This document shows positions 1-12,329 of a stretch of DNA of 64,000 nt, piece after piece (the first letter of the stretch is position 1; every line of letters starts with the position of its first letter). The notes under the pieces were generated by a model. The model made no database searches. It worked only from the letters and a program-made list of their open reading frames with translations, and was not told the origin of the DNA. A program made the translations under genes and the position numbers. The stretch comes from Anticarsia gemmatalis (taxonomy: Eukaryota > Arthropoda > Insecta > Lepidoptera > Erebidae): assembly GCF_050436995.1 (NCBI RefSeq), contig NC_134754.1:241001-305000 (forward strand), given 5' to 3'.

Positions 1-1437
1 ACATTTGTTAGTAAATGTTTTGGTGTTATAAAATGTTTACAAACATTTTCTAACGGCAATGTGGGAGCACCATTAGACTTTTTCTGTTTGTTTGGAGACT
101 TCAATGTCTTAAATGTGGACTTGGATCTTTAAATAAAAGAATTGATCATCGTCCTTGAATGAGCTTAATTTTTGTAACTCCAATTACCCCTAGTAATGAT
201 TAAATATAATCTAAATGCTACGTTTCCACGAATTCTTGTTGTTGATTATCGTTTCTCTTTATGCTAATTCCATTATTATCAAATATATCGTTATTTATTA
301 CACAATATATCGCCTTAACGTGATTATTATTATCGCAAGTGAGCCCAGATAGTTCACATTGTATTTTTGGCAAAGTTCTAGATCGTCTTTTATAAAACCA
401 ATAAACCACATAAGAAATTATAAACTACTAACTCATCCGCGCGGCTGCATTCTTAGTTTCTTTGACTTTTTGCCGCATAGGAATTGAATTTTATAAAAAT
501 CCACGCCTATGTTTAACCCCAGGTCATCAACTATTGTCTTGTAAAATCTTATGAGAATAGGGTTAGCAGTTTAACCACCAAAATGCAAAAGACAGACTTA
601 CTTTCGCGTTTATAAATAAACGTTTACATTTTTAATCTTCGCTTTTATGACTGAAGGATATTTGTTATCGTCTGAAGGACCGCGGAGTGGATTACCGAGT
701 AAATTAATTGTAATATATTATTTAGATAATCTATCGTAAACTGTAATACTGTAGATATGAGGATAAATCAACGACCTTACTTATCCGCACTCAATAAATA
801 TTTTAATGACTCGCGTGTTATAGGTATGTTTCGCTTTTATGAACTTAGAACGAATCACACCTACATATTTTATGGGTGGATTTAAAAACGGAAAAACCGC
901 CTCTGTAAGCTTTACTTATCCATTACCTATTTTTTAATTTGCAGTATTACCTAAATCTTCCACGTGTTGATACTATTAATATGTAAAACAATCATCAAAA
1001 AGCACAATTGTCTACCACTATCGACTATCGCTATGGGCAAACCGACATGGATAGGTTAGGTTAGAAGGCTGAGGTGGGAGCTTAGCTTAAACCTACCCAT
1101 TCTAACCTAACCTGCTCATGTCGGTTTGCCCAAAACTCCGGAAGCACTTTCGTATATTACTATATTACGGTATATAATAATATCCCGACGGATATAACTA
1201 TAATACGGCTCCATCTATTTTAGTGCGGCATATCGACTGTAGAGAATCGAGAATCGTTCAGATTTCACAGTTAACTTCACAATGCGCATATTTGACACAT
1301 CAATGACTTTTAAAAGTTTCAAAGTTATTTCCCTGCATAATCAGCGCAAAGGCCTAGTTTTTCTCTCATTCCGAATGGACATCTTACTCTTAGCAGTGAA
1401 TAAATAAATTAACTATTTCATCATTTACATTTTCCAG
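1..1437. other. gene-free left flank (upstream/intron of gene A)
   Basis: No coding exon recognised. In particular there is no match to exon 1 (N-terminus plus TM1) or exon 2 (Cys-rich loop) of the transporter family, so the first two exons of gene A should lie left of the window and this stretch would be its intron 2. The only clear structure is an inverted repeat at 1035-1131, listed separately. A fragment of the CGATTCTCTAC-type MITE is probable near 1239-1260. Confidence 0.6.
1035..1131. repeat. short inverted-repeat (MITE-like) hairpin
   Basis: Two 32-nt arms beginning GGGCAAACCGACATG and ending GGTTAGGTTAGAA face each other around about 33 nt of unrelated sequence, with only about three mismatches. 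The size and symmetry fit a foldback MITE. No clear target duplication was seen. Confidence 0.6.
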
Positions 1438-3918
1438 TTCAACCTAGCCTGCGACGAATGGCGTCGGTCTCAGATCGGATCTATCCGTACGATCGGTACA
1501 CTAGTAGTGCTGCCGATAACTGGGTACATCTCGGACCGCTGGGGCCGTCGTGTGGCGCTCACCATCAATGCCTTCAACACTGGCTGGATCGGTCTCGTGC
1601 GGTCTTTTGTCAATTCTTACGAATGGTTTTTGACGCTTGAGGTGCTGGAGTCCGCTGTCGGTGCTGGGGCTTACTCGTCTTGTTATATTTTAGGTAAGAG
1701 TTACAAGTCATATAGCTATTTAAATAAACTTAAAACATGGAAAACTTATTGTTATTTGTATGCGATAATGTAGTAGTAATCATAAAAATAAAAAAGCTGA
1801 TGCTTTTCCCAACTTTCGTTTTTTTGTTAGTCCAGCTCTAAGTAGTACTTGATTAATTCTTACAGTATTGATTTCTGTTTATCCTCTTTGAGTCAAAAGT
1901 CTTGAGCATCTCGCTATTCACAATAATGTTGGATGTATGAAAATAAAAAAGTATATTTTATATTTTTACAGTAACGGAGCTGGTCGGTCCCAAGTACCGT
2001 GTAGTCGCCGGCGCAACGATCTCCACACTGTTCGCCGTCGGTCAAGTGATCCTTGGTCTCATCGCGTGGGGCGTCCCATCATGGCGTCCTCTCACTCAGG
2101 TCCTCTACGCACCACAACTATTAGTCGTCTGCTACTTCTGGATCCTGTCAGAATCCGTAAGATGGCTAATGAGCAAAGGCCGCTACGACGAATCTGAAAG
2201 AATCTTGAAAAAAGTCGCTCAAGTTAACAAAAAAGAACTATCAGAAAAGAGTTTGGAAGCACTAAGGGCTACTGCTGAAGCAGAGAAGAATATGCCAAAG
2301 CCTGATGAACCTTGGCTTGCAATCCTCGTGTTTAGATCCCGTACAATTTTATCTAGGTGTGTGGTGTCCCCGGTCTGGTGGATAACCAACACGCTGGTGT
2401 ATTACGGAATGAACATCAATGCAGTGAACCTGGTGGGTAATAGTTACCTGAACTATGTGGCGGTGGCTGCGATAGAGATCCCTGGCTACTGGACCGCTAT
2501 TCTGCTGCTGGACAGGATCGGACGCAAGCCGGTGCTCATCTGCGGGTACTGGTTGTGTGCTGCGTGCCAGTTTACCTTCGCTTTCTTACCTACAGGTTGG
2601 TATCTTGTAGCCATACATTAAGATTTTAAATGTTGGGTTAAAAGTTTTATGGAAAAATTCACCACTAGTTCTGAATAAGTATTGGATAGCTTTTTATACA
2701 TTTACTGACTTACTGTGACTCTATCGATCTATGGGTTATGCGACATTTAGAAATTGTGAAACTGTCCTTTAGTCACTTTGAAACTATGAACGTACAGCTC
2801 AAAATCATACAATATGTAGTAGTAGCAGTCATAAGTGTTTGTAAAGATATCGAAAACTTTCTTCTAAGATCATAATTGCGTGCAAGTAATTTTGCGGGCA
2901 GTAAAAACAAAACGAAGCTCATTAATACTATATGTTTTGTTGGAAGCCACACGATTTCGGCATCTCAGGTTAAGAACAGCAAAACGGTGGATAAAATAAA
3001 TGTCACAAAGTATCTGCCAGATAAAATTACATCTTAAAACTAATAGTAATCTCCAGATAAAATTAAAGCTATCAGAACGTTACCCAGTATTGGTGAAACC
3101 GGGATTAAATATTTCACTCAAATTGGAAAACTTCTCTCAAGCTCTACAATCTTTATTCCAGAAAACAGCGGTGCCCGCCTAGCATTGTACCTGTTCGGCA
3201 AATACTGCATCGCGATGGTGATGACGTCAGTGTACGTGTACACGGCCGAGCTGTACCCCACCAAGTACCGGCACAATCTGTTCGCCTTCTCCTCCATGGT
3301 GGGACGGCTGGGCTCTATCACTGCACCGCTCACTCCTTCCCTTGTGAGTATATTACTGTCTCTCTCTAAAAACTCTTGAATCAAACATTTTTAAATCTTT
3401 TTGAAAAATATCATAAAAAATTCCAACTAGCGCGGTCTTTTGCGCGAATCAACGGCAAAACGTAACCTATGTTTAAAATTTGCTACTTTTGCTACAAAGA
3501 GAATTATAACATTACACTTTACACTCGTGTGGACCCGGCTTTACAGGCAGACAGAGTCTCGCATTTATAATATTAGTCAATTTTCAATAGTAATAGTGGC
3601 TTTCATATTAGTGTTTTTATAAAATCTATTTTCGAAGCAATTACTAGTGTACCAAAAGAACTATATTTGTTGCTTTAACCAAGCAAGACTAACAATCTGG
3701 ATGTGACTCTCCAAACTTTAAAAGGGAAAAAAGTTTTTAACAAATAATTTTAATTTCAGGCTTCAGAAGTATGGGAGTCCCTTCCATCAGTGTTGTTCGG
3801 CAGCTTCGCTCTCCTCTCCGGTGCTCTGATCTTCACGACCCCTGAGACCCTCGGCACCAAGCTACCTGACACCTTCGAAGACGCCGAGCAGATCGGCAAG
3901 AAGAAAACTAACTCTTGA
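1438..3918 (+). CDS. SLC22-type organic cation transporter, gene A (5'-partial, exons 3-6)
   Basis: MFS membrane transporter of the SLC22 organic cation/zwitterion type. Coding exons are 1438-1693, 1972-2595, 3162-3343 and 3760-3918, giving 406 residues from family exon 3 onward. Phases match the other six copies, so exons 1-2 should lie left of the window. Exon 3 gives TM2-4 with ACDEWRRS and SDRWGRRVAL. Exon 4 gives TM5-9 with SESVRWLMSKGR, the long cytoplasmic loop and DRIGRKPVL. Exon 5 gives TM10-11 with AELYPTKYRH, and exon 6 gives TM12 with TPETLGTKLPDTFEDAEQIG. It is the most divergent copy: exon 4 is 18 nt shorter than in B-D, and exon 5 starts ENSGARLALYLFG where the others have a DVYAISLTVYL-like start. 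Its intron 4 donor is GTTGGT, not GTAAGT, so that splice is the weakest part of the model. The reading frame is open throughout, so it is probably functional. Confidence 0.85.
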
Positions 3919-3965
3919 TCTCATGTATTATCCGTATTTTTAATATTTATTTTAATTTATTTAGT

Positions 3966-3971
3966 AATAAA
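3966..3971 (+). terminator. polyadenylation signal of gene A
   Basis: AATAAA lies 48 nt after the TGA stop of gene A, in an AT-rich 3' UTR. The position is typical for a cleavage/polyadenylation hexamer. Confidence 0.65.
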
Positions 3972-4517
3972 GATTTTTTTATATATTTTGTGTTGTTTAT
4001 GCTCGCAGTTTCGCTTTAATAGATTATAAAATAATAAATAAATAATTTTAAGTTCCCAACCCGCACTAGGACAGCGTGGCGGACTAAAGGCCTAATCCGT
4101 CCCTCGTTACGGGATGACGCTCTTGCCTAGCAATGGGATATAAATGTCATATAAAATAGATAATAAAAATGTAAGAATTATATTATTACACGATAATAAA
4201 ATAGGCAGGTAATTAATAAATTAATCTTATCAACATTTGATGGAGGGGTTCAGGATTATGCACCCCATTAATAATATTAATATGTTGATCCTTAGTCTTG
4301 ATAACAATTTCATTCGGACTGCTTTGTCGGTTGTCGATAGTAGCAGAAAACAGCCATATTTTTTTAAATAGTTCTTGCGAATTCCGCCAGGGGCTGGTTG
4401 GTTGATAATAGACGACATTAGCTAGAACGTTAGAGACGACGATACTGTGCGAATTGGGTTATAAGATACTTCTGCATGAATAATAATAAAATATAGTAAA
4501 AAGATAATAAATTTAAC

Positions 4518-4712
4518 CCATTTTACACTGATGGCCATGCGTCTCCTCCTGGAACGAGGGAGGGGTTAGGCCTTGAGTACACCACGCTGGCCAATTGCGA
4601 GTTGGGGACTTTGCATACCTTCAAGAACTGTTCTAAAGAACTCTCAGGCATGCAAGGTTGCATCACGATGTTTTCCTTCGTACTACTACTACTTGTCCGT
4701 AAGAACAAGTGA
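4518..4712 (-). repeat. tRNA-derived SINE (CCCAGCAGTGGGA family), 3' part, reverse
   Basis: Reverse-orientation copy of the 3' half of the family seen in full at 49968-50243. It has the blocks for the 'cctccctcattacgggag' region, 'accacgctggcca' and 'gcatgcaaggttgcatcacgatgttttc'. It is truncated before the tRNA-like head. Confidence 0.6.
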
Positions 4713-6078
4713 TAATTATTATTATTTTTCCATTAATCACTTAAAATTCGAGGCACACCTATGTAGTAAAAAAATACATAAAGATTATAGAACTAAACCA
4801 TGACTTAATTAGCGGTGAATGAATAACATCACAGAGCTAATAAATGCAAATATTTATTACCTACTTGGACGTAAATAATAAAATATTGAAATTACAGCAA
4901 TATATCTTTATCAGCCGCCGTGACAAGTCTGAAAGAATTTGAGATTACTCAATATTTCAGCTCAGAACCGGTTTTCAGAGATAAAGGAATAACTAGTGCC
5001 GTCTGTATTTACTTCGATGTTGGTGCAGATAATGATTACGAAGTAAGTTTTTTTTTAATAGAAAATAGATGTCTCTGAGATTATAGAGAACTGAGTATCT
5101 GCTTGTCTACTACGAAAAGCATGCAAAGTAAAATTGTGAAAATATAGTTTTTGACAAACCAACAACTTTTTTTTATATCTTTATTCTTAAACAATTGTCA
5201 AATAAAATTAGATTCGGAAGTTTTAGGAGGCGGGCAAATAAATTTTTAGTAAATAAAGTGGACGCTTTTTATTTAACAAAACCTTTAGTTATCGTTCTAT
5301 AATAGTCCAACCACTTAATAAAGAGTCTTGTAAGAATGTAATGTTCGCGGCTGACAAAGGTATGCAAAATCGGGAGTTTTGAAAATCAGTGACCTCATGA
5401 AGTTGATGGTGGCCAGTCTGATATAGCCACATTATTTTTGGAATACTGAATTTTTTTTTTAAATCGCATATACCGAGGCTCTCTACTAAGTTGTCGGACT
5501 AGAGTTTCTTAAGGTATAAAACTACGTTGATCTCATTTTACACAAAAGTTTTAATTTTAGGTACTTCTTTAATCAAAGACAGGATTATCTAATTGGATTG
5601 TACAGCGTTTAAATTTCGTATGATCTAGACCAACAGTTTCAGATTAATATTAATACTAAATTTTAAAATATTGAGCAATTGGATGAAATATGTCGCAACC
5701 ATACATTTTTGGCCGGATATTATAATAGTATTATGTATAAATTATTTAAATTAATTTACAACATTACTGAAAACACATTGTACTTCAATTCGGGTAAGTA
5801 CTGTTATAAAGACATAAATTATAATTGATATTAATCTAATCTTTATACTAAGTAATTATCTGTTGGAATTCAATGCAACTGTTGTTTTATTAAAATATAA
5901 TTATAATAATATGTAAGCCAAGGTAACAGATAAGGGTTTTTGTTATTTATTTCAAATCTCGTCATACTGGGAAGTGAGACAGTTACCGTATTTATGTATT
6001 TACTTCCGCCCTTAAGCCGATTATATTGATAAAAGTGTGGAGGGCTTAATCTTTAAATATTATTAATCTTCTTTAAGA

Positions 6079-6352
6079 GCCGTGATAGCCGGTCGCAGGT
6101 TCGAACCCGAGGCAACACACCAATGACTTTTCGAAGTTATGTGCGTATAAGATATAATTATCACATGCTCCAACGGTGAAGGACAATATCGTGAGGAAAC
6201 CTTGCATGCCTAAAATTTGTTTAATACATTAATTCAAGGCATGCAAAGTCCCCAACCCGCACTTGGCCAGCGTGGTGGACTCAAGGCCTAACCCCTCCCT
6301 CATTACGGGAGGAGACCCTTGCCCAGCAGTGGGACATTAATGGGTTAAATTT
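6079..6352 (+). repeat. tRNA-derived SINE (CCCAGCAGTGGGA family)
   Basis: The head reads GTGATAGCCGGTCGCAGG followed by TTCGAACCCGAGG, a tRNA-like B box; the A-box part is internally deleted. Next come AATGACTTTTCGAAGTTATG, CACATGCTCCAACGGTGAA, TTGCATGCC and the 3' block TTGCCCAGCAGTGGGAC. It ends in an (ATTT)n tail at 6350-6370. The 49968-50243 copy shows the same order. Confidence 0.75.
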
Positions 6353-6574
6353 ATTTATTTATTTATTTAATCTTCTTTAAAAGACAACTAAACGTCGTCT
6401 CCCGGTTGGACCCCGTCAACTGGGAGACGGGGGCAAGGTAGACCTCTTAAAAGATGGAGAGACGAGCTTAACTCCTACAACCCGAAATGGATTGTAGGAG
6501 TTGATTTGCAGTAGAAAGCTATGGGGAAGGCCTTTGCCCAGCAGTGGGACGATATAGGCTCATGATAATAATAA

Positions 6575-6781
6575 TTATAAAAGACTACTTCCGCATTAAC
6601 AATTGTTCGTGTGTCGCGGGGACTTTTACCAACATACAAACAACGGACACAAACTACAACCAGACCCAAAACAATTTGTGGATCGCACAAATAATTGTCC
6701 CGTGTGGGAATCGAGCCCACGACCTCCCGACGCGATGGTAGCGGCTTGGCGGCCTAAACCACTGCGTCACGGAGGCAGTCA
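6575..6781 (-). repeat. tRNA-derived SINE, second family (CCGTGGCTCAGTGGTTTAGG head), reverse
   Basis: On the minus strand it starts with CCGTGACGCAGTGGTTTAGG, then a B-box-like GTGGGCTCGATTCCCACACG, and runs into GTTTTGGGTCTGGTTGTAG and CCCCGCGACACACGAAC. The 5' part recurs at 48528-48605 and the 3' part at 19325-19445. This is SINE structure, not a functional tRNA gene. Confidence 0.7.
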
Positions 6782-7824
6782 AAATGTAAAAGTACCTTAA
6801 ATGATGGGACATGGCTTTAGATGCTATCGTAATTAAACCAGAGGGATAATATGTATCGTTATCATCTTACAGAGGAATTAACAGATAACTTATACATAAC
6901 ATTTAGGGAATTAGTAGATAATGTGTACATAACACTGACAATAACAAAACAAAACAAAGGAATATTCTTTTGACGTTCATCGAAAAAGTAATTAATAAAT
7001 GCATACAATTATTGTAGAGAACTATTTGTTCCTAGAAAAAAGAATAGGTATTTTAGTATACCTGGCGAGCGAGTGCAACCTGCGCCGAAACGTTAGGCAT
7101 ACATTAAACATGCAACGCGTGAGTTTAAAAGTTATGAGGTATTTTAGTATTAGAAAGGAGGCTTTAAATAGTTATGATTACGATGATGATGATAATGAAG
7201 AAATTAATAGCATTCATTGCCCTTAAAGCAATCACTACAGTAATTCAGGAAACGTTTTCTTAGAAAGTACTTTAGTATTTAGGTCAGAAGAAGAAAAAGA
7301 GGAAAGAGAAGTATTTAGTTAGTTACGCACAAGTTAATTCTGTCTGCAAATTGTCGATTACATAGCATACAACTTGATTTACTCGGGCGCAGCTAGCCAA
7401 AATAAAATACGGGTGTTTCATTAATTGTAATAACAACTTTCTTACCCGATGCATTCAAAGCTTAACCGCCTGTATAATGGTTGTAATTTGAAAAAAAGTA
7501 GCCTTTGTCAAATTCCAAATCTTCTGCTAGCTTCATGCTAGGTTTCATCAAAATCGATTAAGCAGATTAGCTATGAAAGAGTATCAGACAGACAGTCTGT
7601 TGCATTTATATGTTTACATTGATATAGATTACATTGTCAACTATCAAGCGTACGTGTGTTGAGAGTTAAGGAAAACGGATAGAAAATACTGTTACTTATC
7701 AAAACAAGCCGGAGACAATGATTCAACAGTTTTTTTCTTACAGAACTAATCAAAGCACCATAAAACAGATTCAATAAAATTATTTATATTATACCAAAAT
7801 GTGCACGCGACTTGACCGTGGAAG

Positions 7825-7852
7825 GCTGATATTATCAGCTGTTAATATAAAA
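7825..7852 (+). promoter_or_regulatory. gene B promoter: GATA inverted pair plus TATA box
   Basis: At 7825-7839 two GCTGATA arms face each other around one base, a perfect inverted pair of GATA-type sites. Seven bases on, TATAAAA at 7846-7852 lies 78 nt upstream of the ATG of gene B. That would place the transcription start near 7875-7885 and leave a short leader. What is seen is the motifs; their use is inferred. Confidence 0.55.
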
Positions 7853-7929
7853 CTAGATAATTGAATAATTATGTTATTTGATGGTTCATTGCCGAAGGGT
7901 GCACAAGTAGCCACAATTCACAAATCACG

Positions 7930-10900
7930 ATGAGTGATCCAGAGCGAAGTGAGGTGAAAGGTGCCGAAGCTCTTGGTAATGAGAAGGTGGACCTGGATTA
8001 CGTGCTGGTGAATGAAATAGGACAGTTCGGCAAGTTCCAGTTGAAGACGCTGGTGTTGGCGGTTATTATTGCCATATTTATGTCATGGGGCGCCACCGAG
8101 TATGTGTTCACGACTTCTAGGATCAGTACCAGGTAAATTAAAGCTATTTTTGAAACTAATTTATTAGTACTATTATATGTGATGTATCGTGTTTTAACCT
8201 AGATAACTGGCTTTCGAAGGACCGATGGGCGGTCACTCCATGTAAAATACTGGTGTCCATCTGCATCCGGTGAGCGATCCAACATAGTTGGAAGAAAGGC
8301 TAGGCATATGAAGAATATAGTGTGATGCAAAGCTGTATAGAAATAGAGCGGTAAAAAAATATGAAATACTTCAGATTTGTATGCCACTTTTTTTGAAAAT
8401 CTAAATTACAACAGGCAAGGTGTACCTCAAGGATGTGTTTTAGGTCCACTCGTTTTAAAATTTGTTAGACTCTAAGGTATCGCTTTTAAAAATGCTAATG
8501 CTACATATATTTGATATTGTTATTTTCTAATAGGTGTTTGATTCCGGAGTGTGACGGAGCCCAGCCGGAGTGGTCGCCATACTGGCTGACAAATGCAGTT
8601 CCTCTCACAAATGCAGGTGGGATAGACAACTGCCAGCGGTTCGCTAACTTCTCAGGTGTATCACGACTGGTGGAGAGCGACACTTGTCCAAGCTCACTCT
8701 TCAACAGAAGCAGCCGCCAGCCTTGTGAAGAGTTTATTTATGAGAATACGCATTCAGTCGCATACGATGTAAGTTGAATTATATATTATACCTATTCCAG
8801 TTTATTTTTTTGTTAACATGAACTTTCGCGTATTTGGTATTTCTTTCCACGCTTTCTATACAAAACTGGAAAATTTCAAACTATCGCAGGAATTAGGACA
8901 TGAAATAATTATTTATGTTTGATGAACTTATTCATAATTTACTTTAGTTTACAAAATTGATTGAAAGAATTTTGATGAAGGCTTTATGTCTTTAGTGCCT
9001 CTCTAGTTTATATCTTTAACCCCCGGTTTCTGTTAGTACATTTAACGGTAGTTTATATATTCTACTTAACTAATAGATATTTTGATAAAATATATAATAT
9101 CTTATATTAATTTTATAAATATTATCAACATCTACTTTAATTCCAGCTGGGCCTAGCCTGCGACGAATGGCGTCGTTCCCTAATTGGTACCATCCGTACT
9201 TTCGGTACACTAACGGCACTTCCCATCATTGGCTTCATATCGGACCGATGGGGTCGCCGCGTGGCCCTCACCATCAGCGCCTTCAACACGGCGTGGCTCG
9301 GCATCGTGCGGTACTGGGCCAACACCTACATCGGCTTCATGATGTCCGAGTTCATTGAGGCTACTTTCGGATCTGGGGGATTCTCTAGTGCTTATATCTT
9401 GCGTAAGTATAAGCCTCTTGTCTAAGGTTGTAATATCAGAAGGCTAATTGTCATAATTCACTGAATTTTTGTCTTGCCCTTATTCCATGTTGAGTAGGAT
9501 CGGTACAATCTTCTCGTTCTCAAAAATATATATTATATGTTTTTACAACCGGCCGCCTGTCTATCGTCGGCCCTCTTTGGGAATTCTACGTTTATCAGGA
9601 AATATAAAGGCGAAATCGGGCTAGAATTATTTTTCTTCATAAATAGTTAATTTCATAATAACATGTAATTTCGGTCCAGTGTCGATGCTGTTCTAACCTT
9701 AAAATAAAAAAAAAATAAAAAAACTCAAATCACATACCGTAGAAAATGGCATTATGATCAAAATTGAAAAAAAAATCCCCCTTTAGTATTCTTCTTAACA
9801 CAGTTCAAGTATTATATTCGTTGTCATAACATCAATGATGATCATGATTATATTTTTTTAATTTTCGACGCCGGAAGACCTGGTCATACCGCTATACCGT
9901 GGTCATGAATCATCGAGCTTACAATCATCAATCTGTATAAATGCATAATCGCATTAAGTTGCGGGTTTTCTCCTAGAAGTTGTTTTTGCATCATAAACAG
10001 TATTATCGCCACGTGCAGTTCGCGCAAATTAATCATGAAAACGAAGCTTTACAATCTTTCAATAACAATCAAGAACTTTATTGCATTTTATATCAGAGAC
10101 GTCACATGTATATGATCTTCAAATCTTTGATATGTATGTCAGATAAGTATCTGGAACTGTTTACAAATAATGAAAAGAATTATAAATTTAATAAAACAAA
10201 AAAAAACCATTTATTTCCCACTGCTGGGCAAGCGTCCCTCCCGCAATGAGGGAGGGGTTACGTCTTGATTCCACCACCCTGGCCAATTGCGCCATATACT
10301 TGCGCATACCTTCAAGAACTGTTCTAAAGAGCTTTCAGTTTTCCTTGACTATTGGAACAAGTGATATTTATTCTAAAACACACAACTTTGGAAACAAATT
10401 GGTGTGTTGCCCGGTTTGCGTGGGAGGTACTAACTTATATCACTCGGCTATCACTGCTCAAAGAATTACCGAGAATTATTTTTCTGTTATCAGTTATGGA
10501 GTTAATGGGACCGAAGTTCCGAGTAGCAGCCGGCGCAGCCATGAACACCAGTTTCTCTGTAGGACAGGTTCTCATGGGACTGATCGCATGGGGAGTCCCG
10601 AACTGGAGGAAACTCACCCTAGCACTCTACGTTCCACAGCTGATAACAGTAGTGTACTACTGGCTTATATCCGAATCAGTCCGTTGGTACATGAGCAAAG
10701 GACGTTTTGATGAATCAGAGGCTTTGCTGAGAAAAGTAGCTAAAACTAATGGAACGTCGGTATCTGATAAATCCTTAGCAGCATTACGCCGTAATGCTGA
10801 AGAAGAAGAGAAGAACAGAGCACTAGAAGCCCAGCGTAAAGGTGAAGAACCATGGTTGATAGTACAAGTGTTCAGACATAAGAGAATCCTGCTTCGATGT

Positions 10901-12296
10901 GCCATATCTCCTATTTGGTGGATCACAACCACGTTTATCTACTACGGCCTGTCCATCAATGTAGTGAACATGTCTGGCAATAGGTACTTGAACTTTATTG
11001 CCGTGTCTGCTGCTGAGATCCCTGGGTACTGGACGGCAGTGTTCCTAATCGGCAGGATCGGAAGAAGGCCGGTACTGATTGGAGCGTTCTGGGTGTGTGC
11101 TGCTTGTCAAATTGCATACATATTTTTGCCTCAAGGTAAGTTTGATAATTCTGTATCTTTAAATGTATTTTGTTAGTCTTGTTTTCTGGGAGCCGGTCAA
11201 GAGTTGTAAGGTATAAAATTACATTAATCATAATTGTGGGGAGTGCGTTCTACGTAAAAATATTAAAGGGACATTATTCGGAGCTACTTTTCCTACGCTG
11301 TGGCGCACAGTATGAGATCTTTTTGGTAACAATCTGCAGGTATTCTGTAGCACAATACTCTACAATTGGAACCATCGAGTATCGAGAATTTGGCATTAAA
11401 ATGTACTGCCAAAATCGTTTCTACAATACCCACTAGGGGTATTGTAGAATAGAAACGATTTTGGCAGTAAGCGCGGTACAGGACGTTTGGCAAATTTCAC
11501 CGATAGTGGTACAAAATTGCGCTACTGATCATGTTGTTTCTCTTCTAGATGTCTACGCAATATCGCTGACTGTGTACCTGATAGCGAAGTACACGATCGC
11601 GATGGTGATGACGTCAGTGTACGTGTACACGGCCGAGCTGTACCCCACCAAGTACAGGCACAGTCTGTTCGCCTACTCCTCCATGATGGGCAGGATCGGA
11701 TCTATGATTGCTCCTCTTACACCGGCTATTGTAAGTATCGATGATAATTATGGATATGCATTAGCCTTTAAAGAATCTCCTCTTCTTCTTTACAAAATAG
11801 CGAATATTTTTCGGAGAGCACAAACAAACAGATAAAAATGTCCAATTTTCTCATGAGTTTGTACTGAAGCTTTTTTATATCGCTGCCTTAAGGATATAAA
11901 GAAGCTATTTATCAACGTTAGAAGTTTGCTAGATGTTTCCAGCTCTCGTTAATCTACAATTATCTACAAAATTTTGGCGTTATTTACTGTCTGGCGTCTG
12001 TACGGCAAATAGGTTACACTATTGCACTAGTCATTCGATGGCAACCATACACCATAATACACTTCTTAACTATCTTGATTAAATGAAACAGTAAGATTAA
12101 TTAAATTAATTTGTTTCAGGGTGAACAATGGTTTGAAGAGCTCCCGTACGTGTTGTTCGCTACCTTCGCGCTGCTATCTGGAGCACTCATCTTCTTGACA
12201 CCGGAGACTCTCGGCAACACCCTCCCTGACACCTTTGAGCAGGCCTCACAGATCGGCCTTAAGAAGGAAAATACTGAGAAAACAGACAAATTATAG
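7930..12296 (+). CDS. SLC22-type organic cation transporter, gene B
   Basis: Complete member, 564 aa, with six exons: 7930-8132, 8534-8768, 9147-9402, 10494-11135, 11549-11730 and 12120-12296. All junctions are GT/AG and in the family phases. The ATG at 7930 (CACGATGAG) is the first one after the TATA box. Exon 1 carries the cytosolic N-terminus with VNEIGQFGKFQLK and TM1. Exon 2 is the extracellular loop with CLIPECDG, DNCQRFANFSG (an N-glycosylation sequon), DTCPSSLF and PCEEFIYEN, six Cys in all. Exon 3 has ACDEWRRS and SDRWGRR, and exon 4 has SESVRWYMSKGR, EIPGYW and GRIGRRPV. Exon 5 has ELYPTKYR, and exon 6 holds TM12 and a Lys/Glu-rich tail. Expected to sit in the plasma membrane and move small organic cations or zwitterions; the substrate is unknown. 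Intron 2 holds half a palindromic MITE and intron 4 a long hairpin. Confidence 0.92.
8219..8302 (+). repeat. 5S-type SINE (variant 2), 3' fragment
   Basis: The blocks GGCGGTCACTCCATGTAAAA, CATCTGCATCCGGTGAG and CCAACATAGTTGGAAGAAAG match the 3' part of the elements at 15661-15940 and 41429-41768. It lies in intron 1 of gene B. Confidence 0.6.
9021..9075 (+). repeat. half of a palindromic MITE in intron 2 of gene B
   Basis: CCCCGGTTTCTGTTAGTACA followed by TTTAACGGTAGTTTAT matches the left arm of the palindromic MITEs in intron 2 of E (29504-29619) and G (46188-46303). The right arm is missing or decayed. Confidence 0.5.
10212..10365 (-). repeat. tRNA-derived SINE (CCCAGCAGTGGGA family), 3' part, reverse
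   Basis: TCCCACTGCTGGGCAAG starts the reverse copy in intron 3 of gene B, followed by the 'cccgcaatgagggaggggtt' block, 'accaccctggccaattgcg' and 'ttcaagaactgttctaaag'. It is preceded by an A-rich stretch. Confidence 0.6.
11330..11480. repeat. CGATTCTCTAC-type MITE pieces forming a hairpin, intron 4 of gene B
   Basis: ACAATTGGAACCATCGAGTA and ACTGCCAAAATCGTTTCTAC are blocks of the recurrent MITE. At 11405-11468 CTGCCAAAATCGTTTCTAC is followed by its own inverted copy, giving an approximately 29-bp stem with one 5-nt bulge. Confidence 0.55.
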
Positions 12297-12323
12297 AAAT
12301 CATGCAATTATTGAACGACGGTA

Positions 12324-12329
12324 AATAAA
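12324..12329 (+). terminator. polyadenylation signal of gene B
   Basis: AATAAA lies 28 nt after the TAG stop of gene B, within GTAAATAAATG. The position is typical. Confidence 0.65.

Larger units (their letters stand above)
3919..7929. other. intergenic region A-B, repeat-rich
   Basis: No supported gene. Besides the poly(A) signal of A and the promoter of B it holds several SINE pieces. These are a 3' fragment at about 4047-4145 (+), a reverse copy at 4518-4712, a near-complete tRNA-derived copy at 6079-6352 and a reverse copy of a second tRNA-SINE family at 6575-6781. About 4316-4345 matches the GGTTGTCGATAGTAG end of the recurrent MITE. The rest is AT-rich without recognisable content. Confidence 0.6.

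Noticed and set aside
1053..1064. TTAGG-like units (AGGTTAGGTTAG) as an interstitial telomere repeat
   Set aside because: Only about two units occur, once in each arm of a short hairpin. That is too few for a telomeric tract.
6655..6775. tRNA-like A and B boxes as a functional tRNA gene
   Set aside because: The sequence continues into a SINE body shared with 48528 and 19325, and I see no convincing acceptor stem or cloverleaf. The same applies to 49980-50030, 20075-20140, 54360-54445 and 55080-55150.
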